Positions 36,331-48,696 of a stretch of DNA of 64,000 bases are shown here, one piece after another. The position numbers and the translations under genes are program-made. Under the pieces are notes generated by a model that had not been told where the DNA came from, ran no database searches, and saw nothing but the letters and a program-made list of their open reading frames with translations. Source of the stretch: Acridotheres tristis (Eukaryota; Chordata; Aves; Passeriformes; Sturnidae); assembly GCA_037013685.1 (NCBI GenBank), contig CM072891.1:1971001-2035000 (forward strand). Reading direction: 5' to 3'. Each line of letters begins with the position of its first letter. Position 1 is the first letter of the stretch.

Positions 36331-39300
36331 AAGAAACTTGAATTGGTTTCTTAAAATGCCTATCCCTTCTGAGAAGGCTTTCTTTTCTTAATCATCCACT
36401 GAAGACAAAAGTCTGTCACCTAGATTAATCTTACTAAACTGTAGAATGTGAGAAAATTACAATTTTCATTTAAGCAAAAAATAAGTAGCTTCATCGATCA
36501 CAGTGTCTTTTCATCTAGTTAAAAACTTCTCATAAACTTTTTTCACTTGTGAGCATAGATGAAAAATCACACCAGTTATCGTTCTGCAATGTATAGTAAG
36601 ATATATGCAAGGGTCTTCACAAGTTGCAAGAGCAAAAAAAAAAAGATATTTAGTTCTGTATATTGAATCCAGTGGCAAAAGTTTAGTATTCCATAAAAAT
36701 TATATACTTTATCCTGTCCCTCATGTGCTTGATTCTGCTGGAAGATCACTAGTTGTATTTTCTATTTCATATCAGCATTGTTGAATATATCTCAATATTT
36801 ATGCAAAACTTTGTTCATGAATGCAGTCAGCTTTGTAGCTGTTTATTAACTCTTCAGGTCTTCAAAAGTGGAATGAGAATAGAATATTTTGGGGGGATGA
36901 ACAGCAGCATTCAACATCACATAAATTTTCAGTAGTCTTTTGATTCTTAAGAAAATTCTGAAGTCCTCTCATACCTTCTGATGTCTTTGTAGTTTTGGTG
37001 TATCTTTCTGAATCCCAAAGTATCCCAGAATGAAAAGATAACTTTCTCTTCTAGAATGAATCTTAAACCCATATCTTCTAGGATTTCTCATGGCTGCACC
37101 TCGTTACATATTTCAGTTTACTGTTATTTCTGTGTAACAGCACCAGATCTTGTAGTAGTTCTGTGTTACTGTGGCCAGTTTTGAAGAAAGAGGAGGTTCT
37201 GATTCTTTTTTTATCCCTTTTACTGTAATATGAATTCTAAATTGCTCCTTTCATCCAGAGTGACCCAAATGGCACCTGGTTGTTTGCTTCAAGCTTCTTG
37301 TCCTTTCTTGTCTTTGCAAAACATGAGATAATCTTTCTCCATGATCATACTTAACCACACTATTTTCCTTTCTCAAAGTCAGGTTCCCAAAAGTTCATAA
37401 ATACAAATGAGTTGCCTCTTAATTTTTTTGGTATTTTCTTATGCCCCGTCTCTTCTTCCACACAAAAGCAAAACCAAATCCAAAGAGACTGAAGTATAAT
37501 CAAAATTTATTTTACTTGTTCTTTACAGAAATGAAAAGGTAGGAAGAAAAAATCAATCACTGAAGTCATCAAAGTAACCTTTTTATAGTCTGAATTGCAA
37601 GCAAATTATTAATCTTTGATTATTTCTTTATCCAAATTCAATTTTTTTGGAATGTATTAGATATTTATACAGTCATCTCCAAGACAAGAATCTTTTGCCA
37701 GAGTTACAGACTAAAGGACATCACAGCAGATGAGAGAAGGCTCTCTGTTTAGCAAAGCAAGCAGTCTGTTACAAAAGGCTTATCTGTGATAGTGTTGGAA
37801 ATCTAGTAAGTCAGCCTTTTAGGTTGTTCAGAACAGTGGGGCCTTGCAGTGCTCTCTGTTTCTCATTTTAATTGCACAAGGTATTAAACTGTTTTATACC
37901 ATTTTTTAAAAAGATAGCACCTTTTCTTAAAGTGCATTAAAATATTGACAAGCAAATTAGTTTTATCACACTAATTTCAGTGATTAAAAGCACCAATATT
38001 AATATATGCAGGACTGAAACTCAGTATTAGGTTAGTTTTAATATCTATTTATTGCAGGTAATGTTATTAGCAAGATCTCCTTTGTTTGGCAAGCTCTGTA
38101 GTGAGAAACTAGAAATTGCTAAGCTGTAAATCCAGTCTCACCTGCACATTTAAATGATTTTTTATTATGCTTTCATGTCTGTTAACCTGTTTCAAATAAT
38201 ATTTCATTTTCTGCTTTTTCTTTCTATAATAAATATATAAATATACTAGTATAATATATAAATAAATTAATAAGTACTGAGAATTAAGTTAATTATCTCA
38301 GTACAGTTTTATTTTATGTTACCCATAGTGCAAGTACTGAAATTTCTTTAGTGTAAATATGCATATAAGGGTGTCATTGTAATCAAAAGAGGACTCAGAG
38401 ACCCTTTGAAACACCATGCAGATGGACTGTATGTAATCTATAGTGCCATGGCACAGAGATATCTTCCCTCTGGTAATCAAAAAATATCAGGAATAGAAGT
38501 GTGATGGATTGATCATATTTTGCACACCCCCTAGTGTGCTGTGCTCCCTGAGAGAAGTCTCTCACAGTATAGTCAATGTTTGAGCACAAAAAAGTAACAT
38601 TTTATTTCAGAAGACTTTTAGAAGATAATACCACTCAAATATGACTAAAACAGAATTTTATTTTTAAAATTGGGCTCCTTTTTAAATATTAAAATCTGGG
38701 GTTTTTTCAAATAAATGTTCTACAAGTGTCAAGTTGGAACAAACAACACCTTCTAACCTGTAACTCATTAATTGTCTCATAAGTAGTAGGAAAGGTAATA
38801 GTATTTAAGAAAACAGAGAAATTTATTTTCATCATGGCTTAGATTATACTATTCAAGAAACACCTTAAAAAACACTCTGCAAGTCTTAGATGTGGTGTGT
38901 GGTAGAAATTCTAACTTTTTTTTCTATAATGTTGTTAGTAGTCAACCTGCAATATGGAAGTAGCAGACTCAAAAATTGAAGCTTGTAATGTAAATTCATC
39001 TTATAATTTCTAACCTCTTGATACATCTCATTGTCAGAAACCTAGTAACTACTAAATTTGAATGTTTGCCTAATGCAAAAAGATTTGCCAATTTAAAAAC
39101 AAAACCCCAAAACTTTCTATACTGCATAATAAATCAGAATACTGAGTTCTATCCAACTTTCTTTAAGAAGCAATTTTGCTGAAAAAATTTTGCAAAGCAA
39201 TTGAGACCGTATAATCCTTATCAGCCAGTGAAAATTCAATACAAACTCCAAATGGCTGTTTCTGGTGGGGTTTTTTATGTTTGAAAAGTCACTTTGTGTT

Positions 39301-39392
39301 GTTTTGACATGAAAGAAATAAACAGGTGTATCTTCAGAATTACATGGAAACATGACAAGAGATTAATTCTTACAAAGCACTGTCAATTATTT

Positions 39393-39434
39393 TATATATA
39401 TGTGTGTGTGTATGTATATATACATACATATATA
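39393..39434 (+). repeat. TA/TG microsatellite with 20-bp perfect palindrome
   Basis: The tract is (TA)n then (TG)n then mixed TA/TACA. Inside it TGTATGTATATATACATACA (39409-39428) is its own reverse complement and could extrude as a cruciform. Simple-sequence slippage explains the tract. Confidence 0.8.
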
Positions 39435-41419
39435 AAAAAATAAAAGTAATTATTTCAGTAAACAATGTAAGAGAGATCAAGCCTCAAATACAAACAACTG
39501 ACATACAAAGAATAAAAGCACCAAAAACACAAGACAAAGAACTATTATTTTCAGTATTTAGCCATTTATTTTGGAATAAAAGGTGTTTTTTCATCGTTGA
39601 TTCTTTTTTCATTAATAGTCTTTGCTTTTAAATTTATTAATCTCTTTTTTCCGTTGTATTTTAAACAGACTTTTGCTAAAATAAATAATGAAAAGCTTCT
39701 ACTTAATAGATGTTATAGTTCAACAGGCACCTGAAATTATTATCATTACTCCTTTTTTCATCACGGCTATATATTTCTGTGCTTTAGAAAGATTGATATG
39801 GATTGAAATCTGATATATTTCCAGTTTCTTGAATCATCTGTGATGTCAGTGATTGTCATTATCCAGTGTTGAAGTGTCCTACAATTTCCCTATCAAGCCA
39901 CTAGTTAGGTTTGATAACTACTGTGAAGAACTAATTATTTTTCCATTTAATAAGCAACCTAGCATACCAAATCAACACACAGTACCATATGCCCTAGTTA
40001 GCAGTGGTGTTGATAACACAAACTATCAGTTTCCTAAAGTATTTTAGTCAAAATATATTAGCAATTTTTCTTTTCTTTTGGGAATTTCAGGATGGAAGTT
40101 TAATACCTAGCTATAATAGAGAAAACCTATTGGGACAATAAACAATTCTCCATTCTTTTTGGTTGTTTTTTTTTTTTTTGTTTTGTTTTGGGTTATTATC
40201 TGTATTTCTTTCTCTTTAGCCTTAAATGTTAAAAATCAGTTCATTGCAATTTCAGGCTTTGGTAAGAGAAATATTGCATCATCTCACTAAAACCTAAAAG
40301 GTGTAATTCTATATCTGAACAAGCTTAGCTGTGTACAATTGCCTGGAATCAGATGCATCTTTTGCTAAATAATTCCAGCCCCTCGTGAATGGACCCCTTG
40401 TGATGGTCCCATGTTTGGTACATAAAGACATGGGAGAATCCTTTATAACTGCCTTGATTTTTGCAATGTGTAGTGCCTGCTGACCAATAGCAGTTTGCCA
40501 AGCTACATATTTTTTTTATAATGTCCCATACATGATAGTATTTTCTACATAACTATAGTGAAAGAGTCTCAGTTGATGCATAAACTGGTTTTTTGTTTGT
40601 TTTTATTGTTTTGCAATGAGTTACAAGCTGGAAGCACAAAATAGGGATCTGTTTCTCAAGGTTTGATTTTTCCTGTTTTTACTGCCTGTTTATGTACAAA
40701 CTATGAAAAATGGATCTTCATACTGTTTAACATACATCTAAAATATTTGTGTGTGCATATGTACAAGCCCGTATTTTGCTAATACACAACTTTATGCATT
40801 CACAGTGTCCCAGCTTTCTCATATGCATTAAGAGTTTTAGTGCAAAAGTATGTATACCTATTTTATGAGGGACTGTCAATGATTGTAAGTAACAGAACTG
40901 CTGAAAGTGTGAAATTTTGCTTTATTTATTTCTAAATAGTTTTGGTTAGTAACTATATGAGCATATGATAAATTCCATTGTATAGCACTTTAACACTTAT
41001 TTCTTGACATAAAAATAGTGTAATATTTGATATTTTATAATATTTATATATTGCAAAGATGTCAAAAACATGCTTTGAATAAGTATTGTATGTTATGTTT
41101 TGAAAATTGGAATTTTACTTTTTTACTACATTTATAAAAAGAAAAGAAGAGTTTTTCTGTCAAAATCTAATATTTTTAAAGGAGAAATATGTATATAAAA
41201 TTTTTAAACAGAGCAGTGCTTTTTTAATATGTTCAAGAATTAATGTTAAGCATATGTATATTATTTAGAAAAGATGATCAATAAATATGACTCTTAATTC
41301 TTTTTTGTGTTTATTTTGAACACAGAACTACAATAAGCTTTTGACCTTTGCTCAACTAAATGAACGTTTTTAACACTAATCATAAATATTTTGTAGCTAT
41401 TTGCTATGAAGGTATTAGT

Positions 41420-41437
41420 TGCATGTTCATCCATCAT
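41420..41437 (+). promoter_or_regulatory. UGCAUG (RBFOX motif) next to a triple YCAY cluster upstream of exon 4
   Basis: The sense strand reads TGCATG at 41420-41425, then TCATCCATCAT at 41427-41437, which holds three overlapping or adjacent YCAY motifs. UGCAUG is the RBFOX site and clustered YCAY is the NOVA site. The position is about 610 nt upstream of exon 4. A further GCATG core lies at 41843-41847. A role in exon 4 splicing is inferred from motif content only. Confidence 0.4.
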
Positions 41438-42045
41438 GAGATTGTTGCTTACATTTTTTCACCTGCTTTTAGATTAAAAAAAGATCAATGAATATTTTAG
41501 CAGTTAGAATATTGCCAAAAACTCGGTAGCTTCAGCATAACTGTTGTAAGGTATGGAACAGAGTTTGCTGGCTCTAAGTCCTTGCTGTAGAGTGGTGCTT
41601 TATAAAGTGCCAGAATAAATGTCTTTTAACTTCTTTCAGACATTGGCCCTGCTTGTAGACTGATAACTGTTTCTAGTGTGCTCATTGAACTTGCTGGAAT
41701 TTTTGTTTACTTATAGTCTTCATTTTCCCCAAGAGGAGGAGAGAGGAAAGAATATATTCCTCATGTGGTCAGCATATTTTTGAGTATTTATGTGAGTTCA
41801 CCATCTTGATTTCAAGTCATGAATTTGTTTTTACATGCATAAGCATGCATATTTACATGCATTATTTATCCAATTGACTTTAAATTCCATTAAGTTCCAA
41901 TGAGTAGGAGAAAGATTTTTGTCTTAGGCATTTTTTATTTCTTTTAATTTTCTAGTTATGTTATTTTGTTGGTTTATTTATTTTTTTAACTGTTCAGTCT
42001 AAGGCTTGTAAAGGTTGATTTGCTCCTGAACTGCTTTGTTCCCAG

Positions 42046-42117
42046 ACATTGCCATCTTCCCCAACTACCACCAAGTCCTCTCCATCTGATCCCATGACCA
42101 CCTCCAGAGCCAATCAG
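42046..42117 (+). CDS. NOVA1: NOVA1 alternative coding exon 4 (exon H), 24 codons
   Basis: The exon encodes 24 residues, beginning TLPSSPTTTKSSPSDP and ending MTTSRANQ. They lie in the linker between KH1 and KH2. Twelve of the 24 residues are Ser or Thr and several are followed by Pro, consistent with the phosphorylation-rich insert described for this isoform. Length 72 nt is a multiple of three and both borders are phase 0, so inclusion or skipping keeps the frame. The peptide matches my recall of the mammalian insert exactly. The donor CAG|gtacag lacks G at +5 and the pyrimidine tract is short and interrupted, as expected for a regulated exon. Five YCAY motifs lie inside it. In mammals NOVA1 protein represses inclusion of this exon in its own message; that this bird gene does the same is inferred from conservation. 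Confidence 0.97.
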
Positions 42118-42238
42118 GTACAGTATCATCCTACCATCTACACCATACTTTTCACGGGTGACAGCTTGCAAACTGGAGAAAAAGATATGGTGGGTTAAGG
42201 ATTTATTCGTTCATTCACATATATACACTCATAACCAT
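42052..42238 (+). promoter_or_regulatory. NOVA1: Dense NOVA-binding (YCAY) cluster over exon 4 and its downstream intron
   Basis: I count 13 YCAY tetramers in 187 nt of the sense strand. Five are exonic (42052, 42068, 42082, 42092, 42098), four sit just past the donor (42126, 42134, 42143, 42152), and four form a second group (42211, 42215, 42229, 42238 region, the last at 42235-42238). Random expectation at 1 in 64 is about three. NOVA KH domains bind clustered YCAY, and position relative to an exon sets silencing or enhancement. Exonic sites fit the known autorepression; the downstream intronic sites lie where NOVA usually enhances inclusion, so opposing effects are possible. Confidence 0.8.
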
Positions 42239-44078
42239 AGAGATCTAACTCTTGTTAGAAATTGATAAAGTAAATGGAAAATATTTTGCTTTTTTGAGTT
42301 TATTTTGGTGGGCTTTGTTAAAATCTCTGATGAAAGCAAAGTATCTTTTAAAATAGCTGTTTGGGTTTGTTTTGTTTTTTTTTTTCTATTTGATAAATTG
42401 CAAGGATACAAAACTGGTGAACTGGTGTGTTTGTAGACAGAGTAACTCTTGTTTTATGTATGTTTGTGTATATATGCACACACGTATTTTCTTCCTGGAT
42501 CAGTTTTAAATCGTAGTAGAATTACTCCTAAACCCATGCTTAAATAGCTGGAATTCAAGCCAGGAATGACAAACACACTTCTTTATTGCAGAATTTTGAA
42601 ATGTGTTTGTGGACAGTAACATAGAGGCATTATTTAAATATAAAAGTATTCTAAATGAAAATTTATTGATGAAGAATGAAGTAAAATTAAATCTCTCTAA
42701 AAACATGCTAAACACATCTGAGTTTAATTCATGTCATATTTTTAAATGCATAAAATGTCCTTTTAGCAGCATGTTAATTATAGTCATTTATTTTTATTTT
42801 AACTGGAAAAGTTAATGTCCAGTTGATTGTGTCCCCAAATTATCATATTATCTTTGCCTTCCCTATGAGAATTGTAAATATTGCTACATACCATGCTTTT
42901 TGGAACTTATTCATGCTTAAAAGATACCTTATTTATTTTTGATGTACTGTTAAACTTAATGTACTTTGTGTTCAAATAATGTAAGTATTTATGTGAAGAG
43001 TTCCCACAGTCTGTTTCAGTTAGCTGAGTGTCACTATAAGGTCTTGCATAAATAACATCAAATATGAGAAAAGTTTCCTTCACAAGCTAATTTCCCCTGG
43101 AAGTTAACACTGTTATTAATTACTGATTCTCTGATATTTTTTGAACTGCTTAGAACCTGCTGGTGTATGAACAAACAATTTCACGTGGATGGAAGCATAT
43201 TAAAGCATTATACCTTTGGTCAACACATTACATTTATTGAAGGGGGTGTCAAATACAGAAAGTAATGGAATTTAGAAAGAAATTGTACAGATAGAGGATC
43301 TGCTAAGAAAAATATTGGTTATGATATCCTTGACTTCAATTTGAAAGCCTTCTTCATCAGCCTGCTTCCATTCCAGCAACATTTACTTGGCTTCATCATC
43401 ATTAAATGACAAAGATAAAGTCTTTGCCAAGAGCTAGGGATGTTTTATGAGCTCTGTTCAGTTTTTATTCTCTCTCACTTAATTTTAGTGTTTTATTTTA
43501 ATTAGAAAGTTTTGAAAATGAGTGCAGAGATTTTTTTTTTTAAAGGGTTCTTACTATTTTTCTTTTACACTTTTTTTTCTTAAATTATAAGTATATCCTG
43601 ATGATCATTACTTAGAGAAAAAGGAAGAAGTGCTTTTATTTACAGGATATACAATTTGAGCATGTTAATTAACATAAGAGAAGCACCTACTTTGCATCCG
43701 TTCTGTGAATTTTGTTATCAGAATTATAGTGTAGTGTATAAACTTGAAATCACTTTTCAATAGCTGAAAATATTTTTTTATAGAAAGTTGTTCTATGAAA
43801 ATATTATCAAGTAATATAGCTAAATTCATGAGCTAAGTGACATGTATGCTATTTGTCCTGTCTATATCCCAAATTACATATTTTAATGTATTTTATTCAT
43901 AACCTGCGTTCAATTCAGTTTTCATGCAAGTAATAAAAACCTTTTTTTGAACAGCATCAGAACTGTATATATGAAAAAGAATTATGAGTTCCTTAATTGA
44001 CTTTTGGAACTGATTTGTTTATTAACTATTGAAACTCGTGCAGGTTTATGATTATTTTATCACTTCTCGTATTTTCTA

Positions 44079-44430
44079 GTGATTTCTAGCCATTCCAGCA
44101 GGAAGCACAAAGCACATGATAAGGCAATTAAGGCCTTTCTGTTCTTTCAAGTGATAAGTGACGTCACAGGCAATTGTTCCCAGACTGGAGTGGTGATTAG
44201 CATTCAGCACCAGGGTATCCACAAGTATCTGCACTGCAGCTGTCACATGGAAATAGGTTCCAACACAATAATCTCAGACCTGTCGGTAGCCATGTAAACA
44301 CCCAACAGGAGAGCATTAGGGAAGAGCAATAAATGTTTGTTTTGATATATGGCCGTGTGAGATGACTCTCAATAGAAAATAACCATTCAGCTACGGGTTT
44401 TCTCACAAGGTGTTACATTCTGAAAGCGTG
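44079..44430. promoter_or_regulatory. Candidate enhancer with perfect CRE, 2 kb downstream of exon 4
   Basis: Many transcription-factor-like sites are packed into about 350 bp: GATAAGG near 44118, CAATTAAGG, the palindrome GTGACGTCAC at 44158-44167 (full CREB/ATF site), CAATTGTT (SOX-like), GATTAG, CAGCTGTCAC (E-box), and TGTAAACA at 44293-44300 (forkhead). Five CpGs are retained within 270 bp, above local background. The whole looks like a developmental or activity-regulated enhancer, but this is inferred from motif density; no alignment was possible. Confidence 0.35.
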
Positions 44431-47400
44431 AGAGGGCTTAGTTAACTGGATGGATGTCAGGAAATTCAGTGTTAAGGTGTAAGACAAATTCACAACACAC
44501 TCTGTTATGTGGATAAGGTAGCATATTAGGCTTAAGATAATTCAATTTTCTGTAGTATTTTAATCATGAGAAGATGATATTTTATAGTAAAGATTAGAAA
44601 GGTGATTAAGCAATCTTTAAGCAATACTTAATGCTGGGTTGCTGTTGGAGTGAGATTTTTAAGCTGAGTTGGAGGACTCCCCGATAAGTCATTGCAATTA
44701 GAGAATGGCCAAGTCTGTGCTGTGATGGGAACAGCTGATGTGAGCCTTGCCCTGTACAAGCATGTCAGTTGTGTTCCCCTGACAGAGCTTGAACAATTTC
44801 TAGACACACTTTTTAATACAAGAAGAAAATAGCTCTGCCAATAGAGGTCAGAGGAAGCTAGGCAGGAAATCTGGCTTGTATTAGATCTTCCTTTTAATGA
44901 CTCACTTTGCCTACATTCAGATGAGGTCATAACTCCTTTGTATTGCACTTTCAGCTTTTGATGAATTGTTGTTGGAAAAATCCAGTGTTTGTGAACTACT
45001 TGATCTATGATTCTCAAGAAGAGGATAGTCTCTAAAAATGCGTTATCTAGTGGAAGAAAAGTTTCTTTAGAACGTTCATGTTTGGTATGAAACTGAATTG
45101 CCTTGGGTGCAACAGAAACTTCTTCGCTGGAAGTGTTTTTCTCTTTAGTTCTTTGTTCCAGGAAGTTATACATCTGTCGATATTATTGTTGTAAATGTCT
45201 TGTTTATTTTTTCAGTTGAACTTCCTTGGACCTTTATTCACATTAAAAATCCATACACTTCAAACTTTCCAAGGAAGAAAGAACCAAAGACGCAATAGAA
45301 TTAGTGGCAGAAAATTAGAATTTTCAGTAACATTTTTTTCCCCTCCTGTCTGCCTATTGCTGAAACAAACTCAATCTTTCTGTGCTTTTAGACTAAGAGT
45401 TTTTGTGTCACACCCTAACGAACTTTGTCAGCTTAGTTTATAGCCAAGCACTGACAGACATATAGCTACAGTGGAGAAACTGTTCTGCTGATGCCCCTGG
45501 AGCTGGCAGAGTATAGCTTTACTTTTATTTACTGGGAGGAGGAAATCAATTTGACCTCTCCAAAGTACACTTCAAAAGGTAATTTCATCTCCAAAGTGAT
45601 AAATAATGCACTAAACCAGGACAACATCATACAGAACATGCTTGCTTTTCCTCTGTAGAACCTTGTAAAGGTACAAATTTAATTATTATTTTAATTTAGT
45701 GACTTTAGATAGACTAGTATATCTGTAATTAAACTGTTGACATATTTTTGTTAATTTACAAGATTATTTTTTCTTTTTCCCCGCCTGCTTTACTGATATT
45801 ACTCTAATTTAAGAGGGAGAAACAAATAAAGCTGAGTTTTTATTTCTTCTTTGCCTATTTGTTGTATACCTGTAAAGGACACTTGTATGTCTCCTTCTAC
45901 AGTCCTCCCTTTTTCCATGAAATTGGTACCACTGCTGACCTTTGCTACTGGCTTAAGAGAATAAAAGGCCAAAACACACATTCACACTTATTAATGAGTC
46001 AGAAGAGTGATGGGTAGGAGTCCTTTTCCCTTGCTTTACAATTCACAAAGGCTTAAGCCTAGCAATAAAATAGGATTTATCATCGCAAACTTTGAGTCAA
46101 TAACTTACTATATAAACCTTTTATTTTCACTTTTTCAAAAGCACTGTCTTTTCCCCATGGCATTTGTATTTTTTACAATTATACCCTCTATTTTGCTGCT
46201 TTGTTATTGTACCTGAAACTCTTACTTTATCATTTAGTTCAATGTAATATAAATTTTGTGGAGTGAAGATAGGTGTAGATTTTGTTCATTCAGTCCTCAG
46301 GTTTGGTTTTTTTGGTTTTTTTTTTTGCTTGAGCATATCTATCTCATCTTGTTGCTGCAATATCTGTAATAAATTATACTTTTCAACCTTTTCACATGAT
46401 GGTACTGAGCCAGTGTTCTTGGTACTGCTTGTACTCAGTAGGTACAGCACAAGCATATGGCTATTAAAATCTTGGTATTTGGAATTTCTGTTTTTAGCTT
46501 ATATTATCTATTTTATGCAAAGCCTGTTGCTTGCAATGTGATATAATAGTACACATAGAACTAGAGATTGGGAGATTGATGCCTCTAAATTGTAATAATG
46601 ATCAATGCACCCGATCTTCCTCTCTGACTTTAAAGAACCTCCCTATCCCTGTTTGTGAAATCATTTGCAGAAATATCATCCTTTCAGTCCTCACGTGAAA
46701 GGTAGAATCTGAAAATAAAGGGAGTCTGTAAAGCATAGTGACAGCTTTTAAAGGGTTGAGGAACTCATATTTGGCATGTAACTTATTGTGGGATGTGGAG
46801 AAAGAAAGCTTTGTTTCAGTCTTCTGTTATCATTAGGATATGGATTTTTAAAATATTTATAATAACCAGCTTCAAATGATATATTTCTTTTATTAGTACT
46901 TTAATCTTAATGCATAAATACTGAGTTTTAATGATGATCCCAGGACAGTCAATAGCCATCATAGGCCAGTGAGATATCTCAATTTGCCTTTGAAATTTGA
47001 TATGAGGCTTATTTAAGATATTGTATCTTTGATATTTTAACAGTAATATTAATTTATTTTTCTTTCCCTGATTTTAATGTCAATTGTTACAGTAGCATTG
47101 ACAAAATCTGTTTTCTTTTGAGGTCTTTCACATATTGACTAATGCTGGATGGACCACTTGATCTTTACAAATCTTAATACTGTGTATTAAAAATAAAAGT
47201 CAATATAAAATTATTTAGCATTCTTATGAAAGGTGCTATAGAATTAAAAATGTGGTATAGCTTTAATTTGATTACTGAGAATATTTCCTATGGTAATTCT
47301 CTGATACAACAATTTGACCTTTTATCAAGCTATCTGATTTGTCACTGATAAATATGGCCATTTTATTTACATCCAGATGATGCTGTCAGTGGTCTACAAT

Positions 47401-48623
47401 ACAAACCTAATATTCTGTTTGAAAGAGACTTTATCTAATAGACAATGTTTTATATGGACCGTGACTAAAGTATTTAGTGAACCAGCTTGTTTAATAAGAC
47501 AGAGTTCCTTTTTTGATTACAAGTTGCCTATGGCACACTCTGGATAGCACATAATAAATAATGTGAGACAGTGTATCTAGAAAAGGCTAGGAAGAATTAT
47601 TCTCCTATTCATGTGAGAGGATTCCAGGAAATGGAATCTAGTGGTTTAGATGTAACCTTTCCTGCTTCTTTTCAGCTGGAATCCTTCATTTCATGTCTAA
47701 ACTCTAAGCAGAATTAACCTACCCACCATGGACTATCTGTAGACTTTATTGTAGTCCTCATTACATTACTTGTAATATATTTCTTTTGTCCTTTAACCAT
47801 TTTTCCCAGTATTTTGTAGTATCTGAGCTCAGTGCCTGTTTGCATTGTTTCCTTAAAATATATATTTAAATTATATAATGATGTTTAAATAACAATTTAA
47901 AAATCTTATACGCACAACACTTTGGGGATTTTACTCTTACTCTCTGTTTCAATTTTTCCCCTTGGGACAAATATGTAGGTAACAATCTGGGTTCATATTC
48001 CATGCTTGTTTCCTTTCTTCTCTCCCACTGCACGACAATTATAGAGGTCACTGTTTACTGTTCCTGTCTTAAATGTAGGAGAAATGTCAGGAACATTCCT
48101 GAGAAATGGGGAAAGATGTAGATTCTCACTGCTAAATCTCTGAGTGCTACTGGCATGTCATGCATAGGATATCATAAATGACCTGCCAGTTGCAGTCCTG
48201 TAAGTAAAAATGTGATTCCACTTTCATGTGTCTTGTTTGGGTTTTGTGTTTCAAAATAGTTAGAATTGCTTAGTTTCCTTTTTCACCCTCCCTTCAAAAA
48301 GATTTGTGTTCTCAGTGTAATGGACAGAATTATTTCTACTAAAATGGATAAGTATCTTAAATCAGTATCTCCTCATGTTTTAAACTCTGTATGGTTGTAG
48401 AGGTAGTTTTTTTCTATTGCTTTTTCCCTCCATAGATAAAAAATCAGGAGGTAAAAAGAAAAAAAAAAACAACAAAACACCTACACATGAAAGTAAAGCT
48501 TAAAAAAAAAAAGTGAGTGTGTTTATGAAAACCTAGATGATTTAGAAAATATAAAAATCTTACTTAGTGTGACTTTATGAAACCTGTTTTTGATTCAAAG
48601 AATTTATTTTTAAATTATGACTT

Positions 48624-48696
48624 CAGTTAAGATGCTGAAATCATTACAGTTTAAAATACTCAGTTAAGATGCTGAAATCATTACAGTTTAAAATAC
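48624..48696 (+). repeat. Perfect 37-bp tandem duplication
   Basis: The unit beginning CAGTTAAGATGCTGAAATCA at 48624-48660 is repeated without a mismatch at 48661-48696, where the last base then differs. Identity of 36 of 36 aligned bases suggests a young duplication. It holds no CR1 or microsatellite sequence. Confidence 0.95.

Larger units (their letters stand above)
31864..42045 (+). other. NOVA1: NOVA1 intron between exons 3 and 4
   Basis: This 10182-bp intron is bounded by a strong gtgagt donor and the acceptor tttgttcccag. It is AT-rich. It holds a short sense CR1 end (near 35180-35247), a longer antisense CR1 (35681-36330), GT-rich low-complexity DNA (33316-33460) and a TA/TG microsatellite with a 20-bp palindrome (39393-39434). 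Near its 3' end lie a UGCAUG next to three packed YCAY motifs (41420-41437) and ATGCAT-rich repeats (41832-41861). A plausible branch-point adenosine for exon 4 is at 42018 (ttgat context), 28 nt before the exon; the last intronic AG before the acceptor is just upstream of it. No other exon or RNA gene was seen in this intron. Confidence 0.9.

Noticed and set aside
35937..36354. 112-codon minus frame and 85-codon plus frame
   Set aside because: Both are within the antisense CR1 copy; the fragment is truncated and degraded.
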